Source: Ypsolopha sequella
Taxonomy: Eukaryota; Arthropoda; Insecta; Lepidoptera; Ypsolophidae
Assembly: GCA_934047225.1 (NCBI GenBank)
Contig: OW204012.1
Coordinates: 14,880,001 to 14,944,000, forward strand
Reading direction: 5' to 3'
Length of the DNA stretch: 64,000 nucleotides
Part shown: positions 22,606-33,780 of the stretch, piece after piece
How positions within the stretch are numbered: position 1 is the stretch's first letter
Layout: every line of letters starts with the position of its first letter
Program-made: the position numbers and the translations under genes
The notes under the pieces: generated by a model
What the model was told of the DNA's origin: nothing
The model's database searches: none
The model's input: the letters and a program-made list of their open reading frames with translations, nothing else

Positions 22606-24798
22606 TTTGTTTACGTGCCACCACCACCAAATGCCACCCACCACCACCAAGTGCCACCACCACCAAGTGCCACCACCACCAAGTGCCACCACCACCAAGA
22701 GCCACCGCCACCAAGTCACCAACATCATGATCGGGATACTTTCGTCGGGACCGGTGGTTGCACGCCATACGTCCCTGGCCTCAGTCAAGCACGCAACTTC
22801 AACATCACCAAGTGATGGGTTTATTATTCTACCGAAGAGGTCGATCGTGCTGTAGGCTGAGGACAGGAAGGCTGGAAGTGCTACGCTGCTTACTTTTCGG
22901 ATACCCAGACCACCACACCTGATAGGAAGTGTTGCCTGGGTCCAATTCCGTTCTTCGAAAGAGCAATTTAGGATTTCGGTTAAAGTCGACTTAATTATAT
23001 CATTTAAACGAGTAAGTAAATTTTGATGTTTCCAAATGGTTGAGCAGCGCAGAACATATGTAAATTTAGGAACGAAGAGGCAATATCTTATGATGAAATA
23101 AGCCATATGGGGATTAATTTGTTTAAGACGTCCAGATGATTCTTCAAATTTAGATATTTGTTCTTCGATGAAACCAGGAATTGAATCATCTAGAACCGGA
23201 GCACCTAGGAGGCGAAGTGAATCGTTGTCAATTATTTTTAAATTTGGAGCTAGATCGCTGAATTTTGTCACTATATTATTATGTTCTTGGGGTGATAAAA
23301 ATTTGCTCAAATAAAGTTCGCACTTTGAGAAATTTAATTCTAAGCCAATAGTTTTAAAGTTACTTATAATGTTTTCGAGGTCTAAAAGTACTGAGTTTGC
23401 ATCGCCTCCGAGTGTTCCGTCGTCCAAGTACCAGACATTAAATTTTGAATTTAGATTCGCGATGTGTGGATGTATAGCCAAACTAAAAATCGCCGGTCCG
23501 AGAGGGTCACCTTGCTGGCAACCAACGGTGGAGTGTATTAGATGGTTCTTGTAAATCAGTTTCGATGGGTGACTGTAGCACTGCCATAAGTAGTTATATA
23601 TTGCTGGGATGTTTTCTTTGATCTGTGACAGCAAGGCACCCCTGTCGACTGAGTTAAATGCATTCCTAACATCCACCTTTAGCAGCACCTCACCTCCGCC
23701 GTGTGTCAGGAAGGTGCGAGCCGCATGCACGGCGGCTTCACACCCTCCCTTGGTCCCAAAGCCAAGTTGGACTGGTTCAAATTTATTCGACAGGTCGGCC
23801 AAGATGTGTTTGCAACATATCTTTGAGACTACACGGCGGATAGTGTTCCCAACAGCAATCGGCCTGATGCCGCCGTCTTTCTTTTTAAGGGCACATAAAC
23901 TGGCACCGTAAAGAATATCAGTGACATCTTCTGACACTTTACCGGAGAGCATCAGGTTGACAAGGTGCGTCACTTGCTCCAGTAGTGTCCGGCCGGCCTC
24001 TCCAGTTGTACCGCAGATGAGGTCTTTGTAGTGTTGGGGGGTTAATCCATCGAGACCGCCGGCCGAACCATTCCTGAAGGAAGAAATCGCGCCTTTTACC
24101 TCCTCTGCGGTAGCCTCGGGACTTCGCGTATTGGCATCAGGCGGGTCAGGCAGTTGAGTGGTCGCTGCTGGAGGTGGATGTTTTGACTGCAGAGACGCTA
24201 AAGTCTCTGGTGTGTCAGGTGCGACAGCGTCATCAGAAAAAAGGAGCTGAGCAGCTCCCCTGATATCCCCATCGTTAACTTTGGATTCAACTTTTTTACA
24301 GATATTATATGTCTGGTTTGCTTTATCCCTCAAGTTATTTTGACTTAAGTCTATAGGGCTTTTACAATTATTTTTTATCTTTTGGGTGAAGGAGCCGCCC
24401 TTGTCACTGCCCCTTTGAACATGGAGTATCCGATAGGAAAATGTAAAGAACAGCTCCCAGCTATTTCTGTCATTGTTGTTTATTACGTTTCTTATGCATG
24501 AGGACAGAGAGGCCGCCACTGAGTGCCTAGCTCCTCGTGGGATTCTTTTTACTGTAGGAAAAGAATTTTTATAAATACTGAGGTCTGACCAAAACGATGA
24601 AAATGAAGATGTGGATCCGGAACTTACTGAGTTTTTTGAACACGCCTGTATATTTTTGTGCGATTTTCCAAAATGTATTTTTAGTCCTCTCTGTCCTTTA
24701 AAATGTCTGGGCACAGGGCAATCTGGACACAACACGCGATCTGGTGACGCTGCCATGAAGGGCTGGCTACTGGAGGAAGGGCCATCGGTCTGCGACAT
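22570..24798 (-). pseudogene. R2-group-like retrotransposon ORF, 3'-truncated
   Basis: A 742-residue open frame starting ATG 24796-24798. A C2H2 finger lies at residues 24-47 (C24-x2-C27, H42, H47), a nucleic-acid-binding N-terminus as in R2/NeSL-type elements. The reverse transcriptase spans about 225-500: GAISSFRNGSAGGLDGLTPQ, RPIAVGNTIRRVVSK, LLKVDVRNAFNSVDRGALL, GCQQGDPLGPAIFSL and the catalytic YLDD near 456. The thumb region ends with LPIRCGGLGIRKVSS. The expected cysteine-rich linker and restriction-like endonuclease at the C-terminus are missing: after about residue 700 the frame runs into a minisatellite and then repeat family G. The missing part of such proteins is seen at 32165-32975 and 54388-54641. 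The exact clade was not resolved. Confidence 0.85.
22618..22720. repeat. 16-bp CCACCACCAAGTG-type minisatellite
   Basis: About six 16-base units (core GTGCCACCACCACCAA) with a few variants. It lies exactly where similarity to the retrotransposon protein ends. Read on the minus strand it adds a Trp/Val/Gly-rich tail to that frame, which is not part of the real protein. Confidence 0.85.
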
Positions 24799-25630
24799 AA
24801 ATGAGTAATACTGCCAATAGAAAAATAACTATTCTAACAAATAAATTCGACTATGTAGATAAAGATAAAGAAAACAAAAAAATAAACAAATTACTTAAAA
24901 TGTAAATACCTAAAAGCAAAAACAAGCTATTAAAACTATCTTAAAAAATAAATTATATCTAGAACTTTTTTTTTATAAAACAAAACTAAGATTTGGGCAC
25001 TGCACTTGATCTTGGATTGGACTGTTCCACGTTTTGTTACCGCTAGGAACGGGCTCCTGGATCTTACTTATATGGAACAACAGTTTTATGTGGAACATAG
25101 AACCTGGTCACCGAGGTCTTGCTTGAATGTTCATAATCATAAAAGCTGTTAGATGTCACTCCTCATGGTCGAAGCTGTTGGTATCCAGGCCGAAACGCTG
25201 AAGGTTACTTGAGAGGCTTGAATTGTCGAAAAATCATAGTAGTTTTAATTTATTTTTTTCTTACGGTGCTGAAATATTTATTTTGTGAATAATTTGTTTT
25301 TCTTTCGCAGTCTTAAGACTAAAAAAATATTAAATAATAAAAATGCTGAAAAAATATATGTCTGCTTGACGTTGACCATATAGCTTATACTTGTATTCTT
25401 CTTTGTATGTTTCTCTTCTCTGTGTACACGTGCATGATTGAATCTGCTGAAACTGGTCGGCTATCCCGATCAATAGTATTTATTGAGGTGAAACGTTTTG
25501 CAACAATCTTTATCCTCAAGTTTCATTCGATTCAATAAACGTATATGATTACTAGATTCCTTGAGAGAAAATTAAAGAAATTATTTACAAATATGATACA
25601 TACGTATCCGTCCGTATGTATTGGTATTTT
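24799..25630. other. Leader and unassigned DNA
   Basis: The first 200 bases, A-rich on the minus strand's complement, may be the 5' UTR of the retrotransposon to the left. The rest contains TTTATTGAGGTGAAACG near 25480, but no element or gene that I can bound. Confidence 0.35.
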
Positions 25631-26707
25631 ATCCCACTAATATTATAAATGCAAAAGTTTGGATGGATGGATGGATGTTTGTTACTCCTTCACGCCGAAA
25701 CTACTAAACCGATTGGGTTGAAACTTTGCAAAAATATAGTTCGAGACCTGAAATAGTACATTGGCTACTTTTTATTCCATAAAGCAGTTCCCATGGGAAC
25801 AAGAAATAGTGTCGTTCAGAGACGTGGCTTGGCCTTCAGCCTCGCCAGACATACTATGTTAGGGGATTAAATCAGTTATCAAAGACCACCAAAGAGACAT
25901 TAGCAGAGGATTAATTCAGAAAACAAAATAATACCCCAGTAACTTTTAAGGTTTTAGAAAGGTGCTGAAATGGTTCTAATACTGTATGGAAATCTGCTCA
26001 TAAGTCTTTGTAGTCTCAATTACTTTATATTAACGTTATATTAACCTCCTGAGTGCAAAAAGGGCCCACGTTGTAGAACCTTTCTGAGAGCTACAGCAAA
26101 ACCTGTAGCTCTTATCTATACCCTTTCTAACTATTAACTCAAAACCCAAATACAACCTTCACAACCTTAATTTAACGTTAATATAACCATACAAGACAAC
26201 TAATAGGCTCTACATTAGTCTTGGATGTAACTCTATGACAACTTAAAACTTTTTTGATAGACATGAATAATGCTTTTCCAGGACTTTCGGGTTTTAAAAT
26301 GTTTCTGTTTAAGATTTTTTGTACGCAGAAACACTAATGGTGGTTTAAATTACTTATTTATAATGGCGCCATTCCCTGTCATTATACCAAGTTTCAAAAT
26401 GGCTAGGTATGTAAGTGTTGTATTCTTAAAAACTAGTTAGTAGCATGATCAGATAAAATGCAAAACATAGTAGCAGAGGGTTAATTCAGAAAACAAAATA
26501 ATTGTGTCGATCAGACAAGTGGCTCGGCCAAAGATACTTTACATGGGAATCAAATTAGAGATGATGAGAATCCAAAACACTCCTTATCTAAAAACCAGAG
26601 TCAGGTCAACTACGTACCAAAAAATTATGAGCTAAACATTTTTACAGATTCGATATGACTATACAAAAACTTAATCAACGCGGGCGAAGCCGCGGACAAA
26701 AGCTAGT
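25631..26707 (+). mobile_element. Non-autonomous Helitron
   Basis: The 5' end reads CCCACTAATATTATAAATGC, followed by CTCCTTCACGCCGAAACTAC and ACCGATTGGGTTGAAACTTT. The 3' end has a GC hairpin (CGCGG-GCGAAG-CCGCG) a few bases before the terminal CTAGT at 26703-26707. These are the 5' and 3' features of the lepidopteran Lep1-type Helitron group. The interior holds a partly duplicated segment (GGATTAATTCAGAAAACAAA near 25912 and GGGTTAATTCAGAAAACAAA near 26477). No Rep/helicase is present. Confidence 0.8.
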
Positions 26708-26790
26708 TAGCTATAAAACTAAAAGAGATAGCCACAACCCTGCAACAGTAGTCTCGCAGGAGAAAGAAGATACGACCTCTGTTCAGGTCC

Positions 26791-26923
26791 TCTAAAAAGG
26801 CCGTTTTGCATGAATCACATTATGATTCTATTCTAATGCCGTCTCGTTTGCACGCGTGAAAAAACTCTGACTCCATCCTACTTTCAAATCATTTTATGAT
26901 TCACCCAAGTCGGCCTTTTTAGA
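26791..26923. mobile_element. Short palindromic MITE
   Basis: 133 bp. TCTAAAAAGGCCG at the left is mirrored by CGGCCTTTTTAGA at the right, and similarity continues inward through TGAATCA and ATGAT, about 35 bp in all. TA lies at both outer ends of the AAAAAGGCC repeats, compatible with a Tc1/mariner-type target. Confidence 0.75.
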
Positions 26924-27061
26924 TCCCCTGTTTTAACTATGGTTTGGCGGGCATAAAGAAATCTCTTCGAGCCTACCTGTGAGACAAACAACAGTCCATG
27001 GTGAGACCAAATTTATTTAGCCTGACAAGCTACTTAATGTTAATTTTTATTGTATATAATG

Positions 27062-27327
27062 TACAACGTGTAACAGAAAGGTGTAACCATATTAGAAGAG
27101 CTTATTCAGTCAATGGTTAGAACAACTTTCACTATGGAACAAAAACTGAATCTCGAAAAGAAAAATTAACTGTTTCAAAGATAAATTGAATGCCGCTCGA
27201 CCAAAATGTATTGAAGGGCAGATTTTTTTTTTGAGATTTCAGTGTTGGCTCCATAGTAAAAGTTGTTCCATACCATTGACTGAATAAGCTCTACAAATAT
27301 GGTTACACCTTTCTGTTACACGTTGTA
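27062..27327. mobile_element. MITE with ~100-bp inverted repeats, copy 1
   Basis: Both ends read inward TACAACGTGTAACAGAAAGG and remain similar for about 100 bases (AGAGCTTATTCAGTCAATGG). The terminal TA can be a Tc1/mariner-type target. A second copy lies at 38941-39166. Non-coding. Confidence 0.88.
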
Positions 27328-27440
27328 TAGTCGTTATATTTGTTTACAAACAGGGAGCATGAACTGCACACGACTGTACACCATGCTTCATTACTTTTCT
27401 CTGTCCTTTGTTTTAATTTGTGCAAATGTGCAAAAATACA

Positions 27441-28279
27441 TAGTGCTCGCCAATCTTTTAGTCGCCTCTGAAGCTAGCCCCAAGAATCGACGCATAAGCC
27501 GTTTTAAGGTGTCAGGGGGACGTTACAGGAGCGAGGGCGCGGAGCACTCCCGCCTGCGTGCCGCACCACACCCCCCGCTCGCCGTTCAGCAGTTGTCAGT
27601 CAACACTATGCGTTAGTGTTAGTGCTACGTCCGTACACTACACACGCGCGCGTTGCATGAAAAGTACCTACGAGGAAAAAATTCTATGATTCGAAGTTAA
27701 TCGTTGAATCTGTTTGTTATAGTTTATTGTTTCTGTTGCTTTTATTTGTTGTTTTGTTGATTTATTTTTGTTTAAGTTTTGTTGATTTAGTTTGTTAAAG
27801 TTTATTGTTGTTGTTATGCCTCACGGACGTCATAGCGTTTTAAGGCGACAATGTAGGAAAATGGTGTGTTTAAATAATAATTGAAGTCAGTGACAATGAT
27901 AATGGACCCGACGACGACACTGAGGAGGACCAAAATTCTACAGACGATAGTGATTCGGACGAAAATCTTCCTTCTTCAAGTAGGGAACCAGTTTTTGTAG
28001 ATGGTGTCTCACCTCTCTAAATAAAAGTAACAACGTATTTGCCTATATTTGTACATTATACATTTACTTATTTTTAATATTAATGCGTTTTATTTATATA
28101 CTTAAGATTGCACTAAACTAATAAATAAATAATTAAATAGGTAGGTACAACAAGTACACCTTCCCACTTATAGTAAACATTTAATAATCAACCGTTGATA
28201 TTATTGTTTCCTTGACTGTACCTGCGCAAGCTTGCACTCGTAACTCACTCAGAGGCGACTTAAAGATTGGCGCGCACTA
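27441..28279 (+). mobile_element. DNA element with 31-bp terminal inverted repeats
   Basis: 839 bp. The left end TAGTGCTCGCCAATCTTTTA continues with GTCGCCTCTGA; the right end read inward is TAGTGCGCGCCAATCTTTAA continuing with GTCGCCTCTGAG, three mismatches over about 31 bases. If TA is the target, the repeats start GTGC. It contains a GC-rich segment (27500-27660) and a broken short frame with an acidic tail. A related end-like sequence (GCGCCAAACTTTTAGTCCCC) occurs near 57236. Superfamily not determined. Confidence 0.75.
27816..28020 (+). pseudogene. Broken short frame with acidic tail
   Basis: Inside the 839-bp element an ATG at 27816 opens a basic stretch (MPHGRHSVLRRQCRK) that stops after 22 codons. 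One base out of frame, from about 27883, follows a 45-codon acidic segment (DNGPDDDTEEDQ, then DDSDSDEN) ending at TAA 28018-28020. Acidic, Ser/Asp-rich N-termini precede the catalytic core in piggyBac-type transposases, so this may be the remnant of one, but no catalytic region remains. Function uncertain. Confidence 0.4.
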
Positions 28280-28824
28280 AAAGTTTTAAATGGTGCACTG
28301 CAGGCTCAAAACTTGGCAAAAACTTGGCCCAAGGTGGCCCAAGATTCTTATAAACAATTACAGCTCTTTATGACCCATCCCTACGCCCCAGAGTCGACTG
28401 ACTCACCCAAAGGGGTTTTCCAACCATTACGGTAGTAATAACTAATTAAAGTTAACTAGCCAGACCTACTACGGTAGCACTAAGTAATTAATGTTAATTA
28501 GCCCGCCCAGACTGAACTTCCTACCGTGCATTACATGGTAAGTTATCAAAACGAGACGTTTGCATAATAAATTCTCTTTAGAACTGCGGTTAATGGTAGT
28601 TGAATCCATATTTTATTACTCTTCCTTGTGAATAGCTGATGCTGAAAAGGAAAAGAGCTTGGAAAAGTCTTTGCAAAGCGGCACTGACTGACAATGGGGA
28701 AACTTGTAAACTTTTCTATACCTTTTTAATGTGCAAATTGAAATTGATAAAGGTACTGTTGTAAAAACGGAAATATCTTTAAAAAAAATTAGCTAAGACT
28801 AAATATTTATAATTACTTAGTCAT
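28280..28824. other. Non-coding DNA with local repeats
   Basis: Related words ACGGTAGTAATAACTAATTA near 28429 and ACGGTAGCACTAAGTAATTA near 28471, each followed by GTTAA(C/T)TAGCC, form a short diverged direct repeat. No gene seen. Confidence 0.4.
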
Positions 28825-28836
28825 AAATAATGATTT

Positions 28837-29164
28837 TTTTAGGTGGTAGAGGTACCACCATCTTACTAGAGAGCCCCTCGAAGTAATTCGGGGGGAGTAA
28901 GAGGACAGCGCACAGGCAAAAAACCAGGAGGCCCACCATGCCTGGGTAGGACCGATGGATGGCGGTATATCCATCCCTTATAGCCGGGCCTTATATGGAA
29001 CAGACTGGTGACGGGCAGTGGCGTCACCGGTGCGAGGGTTCCGGCACCGCGCTCACTGCATATGTGTGAGTATGGGCAATTCTTCCAGGATGACCGCCGG
29101 GAGTGGCAAAGTCCTGGAAAGGCTTATGTCCAGCAGTGGACGAACTAGGCTGATGGATGGATGG
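28837..29164 (+). mobile_element. SINE-like retroelement, copy 1
   Basis: 328 bp flanked by a 12-bp duplication (AAATAATGATTT at 28825-28836 and 29165-29176). It ends with GTCCAGCAGTGGACGAACTA and a GATGGATGGATGG tail, as in RTE-type 3' ends. A second copy, inverted, is at 61549-61917. The plus-strand words GACTGGTGACGGGCAG and CAGGATGACCGC are shared. No internal coding frame is supported. Confidence 0.82.
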
Positions 29165-29798
29165 AAATAATGATTTATTCAAAAACGGATAGACTTACAT
29201 GAGTTATCTCGCTTATACGCGACATGTTTCGAATTCTTCCCGGATTTGTTCTCAAGCGAACGAGTATCTAGGGTTGCCAACCGTACTTTAAAATAAAGTA
29301 TCTTACGTTATTTTGGGTCCCTGTACTTTATACTTTTAAATACCAATAAAGTACGTGAAAATACTATATTTCAATCTTTACATAAAATTAGACATAAACT
29401 GAAAACAAAAACAGAGCCGTAAAGAAATCCAAGGGAAAATGTATGTTTTCCTTCATTGTGGGTGATATTTTTATGTTGTGCGTTTGTGCAAATAGCACAA
29501 AAAATACAGTTTCACAAAAGGATTTGAGGATGTTAGTATGTAGTCTGGTCTTCCTAGTTCCTACCGCCCGCAGCTACAGTGACATTTTTTTTCAAAAAAT
29601 CTTTGAACTCCCTCGAATAAAGAATACTTTTTTCTAAAGGACCGTACTTTTTATTGACCTTCCCCGAAATCAGATATACTTTATTTCTTCTAAAAAAAAG
29701 TTGGCAACCCTACGAGTGTCTGTCTTCAGCGGCCGCAGTCACTGCACTGTATCGCGAGATATTTCATGTGAGTTTATCCGTTTTTAAATAAATCATTA
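29165..29798. mobile_element. Inverted-repeat element hosting two other insertions
   Basis: The left arm (AATGATTTATTCAAAAACGG onward, through ACATGAGTTATCTCGC) and the right arm at about 29748-29798 are reverse complements with few differences over about 45 bases. A hAT-like MITE sits between the arms, and the SINE-like element inserted at the left edge. Confidence 0.7.
29269..29712. mobile_element. hAT-like MITE
   Basis: 444 bp with terminal TAGGGTTGCCAAC at the left and its complement GTTGGCAACCCTA at the right. It is flanked by an 8-bp duplication with one mismatch (CGAGTATC at 29261-29268, CGAGTGTC at 29713-29720). An 8-bp target duplication is the hallmark of hAT. The internal frame at 29443-29637 has no transposase motif. 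Confidence 0.85.
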
Positions 29799-30059
29799 AT
29801 TATGAATTCAAATTACAGTAGTTACTTGTCATAAATAGTCACGAATCCCCAAGGAGGTGTTAGTGGTATACCCAGTGGGTACTGTTAAATTAAACAGTCC
29901 ACATTGCAAGTTTGTGTTCCCGCTTTTCACACGTTCCATCTAGTATTTTTTTTATTTTTTATTTATTTCTTAAGCTTACTTCATTAAATAAACTGAGTTT
30001 GAGTTCTCCTATTGGGTATGAAAATACCTGTAAAAGGAGTCCCCGCTCTCCTATAACTA
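29799..30059. other. Spacer, nothing recognised
   Basis: Contains a short hairpin-like pair TACCCAGTGGGTA near 29869 and no supported gene. Confidence 0.35.
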
Positions 30060-30726
30060 AAGATACAAAATTAAGTGATAAACAAAACTATTATTTACAG
30101 AGGTGACTAACAAATTATTATAAATATAAAAAAGAAAATAAAAGTTTGGTATATACATACTTAGGTTGAATTTGTAAGTGTGAGAGAGTATGCGTGTGTA
30201 TGTGTATGTGGGATGTGTGTATGTGAGATGTGTGTGACTATGTGTGCATATGTACATTTTATGCAATTTTGGAATAAGTATAAGTTTGTAGGTTAGTTAT
30301 AGATAACTATAGTAAAATGTTATTATGGTTTTGTTAATTATGATGACTGTTCGATATTTAAATAGGCTATTCAATGACAATTATTAAATTCTCCGTCTCG
30401 TTATAATTAAATTTTTGTATCCAAGTAGTTACTAATTTTTTACATTCATAAAAAGTTTTGCAATATATATTAAACTTTTTGTTGATTATTTTATACAGAT
30501 ATGTAGCTTGTCTAGTATATTGTTGTCTTGCGAAAGACGTTTTTGTGCTATAGGTAGATGTGGTTATGGGGTTCACCCTTCTCTTAATTAGGACAGTAGG
30601 GTCAAATATCAAATGTTTATGTAGCCTCGAGGTGGTATTTATGATATATAGCTTTCTCACTGTTAGTAGCTGATACGTAGAATATAATAAATCAGTAGAA
30701 AATGTTCGTGGTTTAAAGAATATCAC
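30060..30726 (-). pseudogene. Non-LTR retrotransposon C-terminal remnant with 3' UTR
   Basis: A 119-residue frame (30726 to 30367) resembles the post-RT region of CR1/Jockey-type LINEs: LLTVRKLYIINT, then ARQQYTRQATYLYKIINKKF and CKKLVTTWIQKFNYNETENL. Below it the 3' UTR (to about 30060) is rich in CACACATACACA words, as in the fragment at 11142-11611. Truncated at the 5' side; no catalytic motifs. Confidence 0.6.
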
Positions 30727-30899
30727 TTTACTATTGATAGCAGCGTTAGATTGTACTTTCTATTTAAATGTTTTTTTACGAATTTCTGTTAGACATAATT
30801 TTTATACTGTTAATTTTTGGCACTTGGTGGAACTTGCAATACATAGATATACATAGAATGGCTTAGATTATAATTTAAATGTGTAAATTAATTTCTCTT

Positions 30900-31003
30900 T
30901 GTAATTGTTTGTGTTAAGTTTTACAATTACTGTTTTTTTATAGTATAGCGATTTAGCATAAGCTGTTATGTATTACTTTTATATTAAATAAATAATAATA
31001 ATA
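30900..31003 (+). mobile_element. Possible LINE 3' tail
   Basis: AT-rich stretch ending TATTAAATAAATAATAATAATAATG, a polyadenylation-like signal followed by a short AAT microsatellite, as at LINE 3' ends. No coding part is attached. Confidence 0.35.
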
Positions 31004-31065
31004 ATGAACTGAAAATCACTCATAATCATAAATTTGTGAGATAGTACAAGTGATTTTCTGTTCAT
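31004..31065. repeat. Perfect 17-bp hairpin
   Basis: ATGAACTGAAAATCACT at 31004-31020 is exactly reverse-complemented at 31049-31065 with a 28-base loop. Confidence 0.8.
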
Positions 31066-31283
31066 TATCTGTTAGACATAGTTTTGAAAAACATGTAGTA
31101 AGGTGTATAGGTAATATACATAGGTATTGGGTACCTATACATAGATATAGGTATTGAAGCCACAATTACATGATTCGCGTTTTTTATCTGAGTTTAGCTT
31201 GCTCAGTTTAAGATCATATGTTAATTATTAACCTAACTTCGTAGATAAGTACTTTTCATTTTCATTTTAACAGATAGAGGAAA

Positions 31284-31690
31284 GTTACCAAATATGGAAT
31301 AGTATCCCTAATATGGAATACCACCATTTCTCTAAAACTTCTCTAACTTCAAGATGCAATTCAAAGTAATTTTTTATCTCATTCACTCACATTAGTGTCG
31401 CACTTATTTTATCTCATCAGTCAGGTGCGCGGTGTGGCTATGGCAGGCGTTTTTTGTTTTCTCAAGACACTCAAGGAAAAACATGGGTTAAAAGTTTAAT
31501 GTCTGCTTTCTGGGTTCATAATGTCTGTGCAAGTCCAGAGTTTGACACTCAAAATTGTGATTTTTGTAAGAAGATTAAGTTCCTCATTACTTTTTTCCAA
31601 AATTTCCTTACTTTCTGTTTTTTTCTAAATAGGAATCACGTGTGTTTTTCTAATATTCCATATTTGGATAGCTATTCCATAAATAGCTAC
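31284..31690. mobile_element. Possible inverted-repeat element
   Basis: TATGGAATAGTATCCCTAAT near 31293 and, in reverse complement near 31660-31680, TATGGAATAGCTATCCAAAT form diverged ends of about 35 bases. The interior has no coding motif. Confidence 0.5.
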
Positions 31691-32164
31691 CATTTTGATA
31701 ATTTGATTTTTGAAAAATAAAAAATTGTTTAGTAATATTAAAAACAAAAAACGTATACTAGGTCAAGAAAAAATGTATTACTGATTATAATGACTAATAA
31801 ACGTCTTTAATATTTGGTGGAAATACTGCTGCTGGCGGCGGGTTCGAAGCACCGAGTTGTGATGCAACAGATCTTTCCTGATGATTTGAAGACTTGATGG
31901 TGTTGATTAATAACACTGAGTTGTTTTTACTGAATTTAATAATCACATGACTCTTTTACATATTTCTTTTACAAAAAATTGAATATTAGAGCGGCATACC
32001 ATTCTTTTATTGTCTTGGATTGTCATGAAAAAAAAACCAAAGTTGAGTCCTTTTGTAATATAATTACTTTTTTTTATTCTTTTGTTTTTATTGTTTTTAT
32101 ATTGAAAAATATGAGTTTTCGAGTAACGTGTCATTTTAAAATTAAATCATAGTAATGGTTATAG
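31691..32164. other. AT-rich DNA, nothing recognised
   Basis: No supported frame, repeat or RNA. Confidence 0.4.
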
Positions 32165-32975
32165 GCATGGTTACAAGCTTGTCCAAGTGAAGGTTCACCA
32201 CAAAATTTAAAGGCTCAGCGGCAATGGGACGAACTGCTCTGCAAAATCAAACAAAAAGAACTGCTAGAGCAGAGTTGTGGCGATATAGAGCGAGCTCGTC
32301 TCCTTGCCGTGTCCAAACGTGAGTCGGGACGCTGGCTGCATAGGGACACGTCTTTTGGTGTGGCCATCGGCTTGCGACTGAGTACACCCCTTACTGATGT
32401 GCACCGCTGCCCCTGCGGAGCCAACGTGGATCGGTCCGGACTTCACGGATTTTCGTGCCGACACAGTGCTGGCCATCATTCTCGCCATGCAACAATCAAC
32501 AATATCCTTCGGAGGGCCCTTGCCACCGCCAATGTTCCGACTATTTCTGAACTTCCATGTATAGTTCGGGTCGATGGCAGGAGGCCCGATGGTCTGTCGT
32601 TGATTCCACGGAGACATGGAAGGCCGCTAGTGTGGGACGCTACTTGTGTCGACACGCTGGCGCCCTCTCATGTCAGACAAAGTTGTAGGACGGCTGGCGC
32701 CGCAGCGACAACTGCAGAGGACAAAAAACGGCGTAAATATAGTATGCTCTCAATCCGCTACATATTTGCGCCGTTTGGTGTCGAGACTTTTAGGGCCCGG
32801 AAGCGCGACAACTTTTCAAGGAAATTTCCTCGCACCTTGTTGAATCCACGGGAGACCGGAGAGCTGGTGCTTACCTCGGCCAGAGGATTAGTCTGGCCAT
32901 CGAAAGAGGTAATGTCGCCAGCATTCTGGGCACCCTACCATGGGACAGCGGTCTCGATAATGCTTTTTATTTATA
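32165..32975 (+). pseudogene. R2-group-like retrotransposon C-terminus with RLE
   Basis: This is the endonuclease end of the same kind of protein as at 22570-24798. In order: ESGRWLH; a cysteine/histidine cluster CPCG..HGFSCRHSAGHHSRH; the restriction-like endonuclease residues RPDG followed by WDATCVDTLAPSH; KKRRKYSMLS; and YIFAPFGVETF. After about 32810 the reading frame shifts: the true tail (AYLGQRISLAIERGNVASIL then a stop near 32973) is in another frame. Endonuclease of this type cuts the target for primed reverse transcription. The reverse transcriptase part is absent (5' truncation). Confidence 0.82.
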
Positions 32976-33013
32976 AATGTTTAGTTTTATTGGTTTTAAA
33001 TAAACTGAAATAG

Positions 33014-33468
33014 TTTATTTAAATATATTTTTTCTCAGGTTCTTTAGTTTAAGTTTTTTTAAGTTAAATTATCTAATATCAGTAAAAAAATATATAGGAA
33101 TATATTATTATATTAATATTATATACTGTTTGCAAAATTCCATCGAGTTTGATTAGAGTTATTATCCAAAATATGATCGAACTTTGTACGTAAAACGGTC
33201 GCGGAAAAGTCCTCTTAACAACGTCACAAAGTGAATGGCTTGTTATTGTAAAACGGAAACGGTAAGATGGAACGGAAACGGTAAGGCGGAACGGAAATCT
33301 CAAAGGAAACATGAAAGTGACGGTGTGAGAGGGCTTATTAGAGTGTTAGAGTCGACTCGGAGATACCTTGGGGAGAAATAATTGTTGTGAAGTTATTGTG
33401 GCTTAGGAGTCGCTTCCTGATTTGTGTACGTGTTTGTTTTTGAATAGAATTCGAAATTTAACATTATC
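33014..33468. other. Non-coding DNA with GGAACGGAAACGG repeats
   Basis: Three short tandem-like words (AAACGGAAACGGTAAGATGG, GGAACGGAAACGGTAAGGCG, GGAACGGAAATC) near 33250-33300; otherwise nothing recognised. Confidence 0.4.
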
Positions 33469-33664
33469 CGTATCTCTATTATAAATGCAAAAGTGTATTT
33501 GTTGGTTATTGGTTTGTTTGTTTGTTTGTCCTTCTTTCACGCAGCAACGGAGCAACGGATCGACGTGATTTTTTGCATAGGGATAGTTTATGGGCCGAAG
33601 AGTGACATAGGTTACTTTTTATCCCGAAAAAAGGCAAACTAAATTAGCGCGGGCAAAAGCTAGT
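33469..33664 (+). mobile_element. Short Lep1-type Helitron
   Basis: 196 bp. It starts ATCTCTATTATAAATGCAAA, holds CTTTCACGCAGCAACGGAGC and GGTTACTTTTTATCCCG, and ends GCGCGGGCAAAAGCTAGT with CTAGT at 33660-33664. Same group as the element at 25631-26707. Confidence 0.8.
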
Positions 33665-33726
33665 ATTTTATATTTTGATGAACTAAGGGTAGCCATCAGT
33701 CAATTATGGAATACTATATGAAATGG

Positions 33727-33780
33727 AGGAGGTTTAGTTACAACTATTATATTAGTAATAAAATTATAACTAAACCTCCT
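33727..33780. repeat. 14-bp hairpin
   Basis: AGGAGGTTTAGTTA is mirrored by TAACTAAACCTCCT with a 26-base AT-rich loop; possibly a tiny foldback MITE. Confidence 0.75.

Noticed and set aside
22607..22855. His/Pro-rich plus-strand frames
   Set aside because: Translation of the 16-bp CCACCACCAAGTG minisatellite.
29443..29637. 64-codon frame inside the hAT-like MITE as transposase
   Set aside because: No hAT catalytic or dimerisation motif; the element is only 444 bp.
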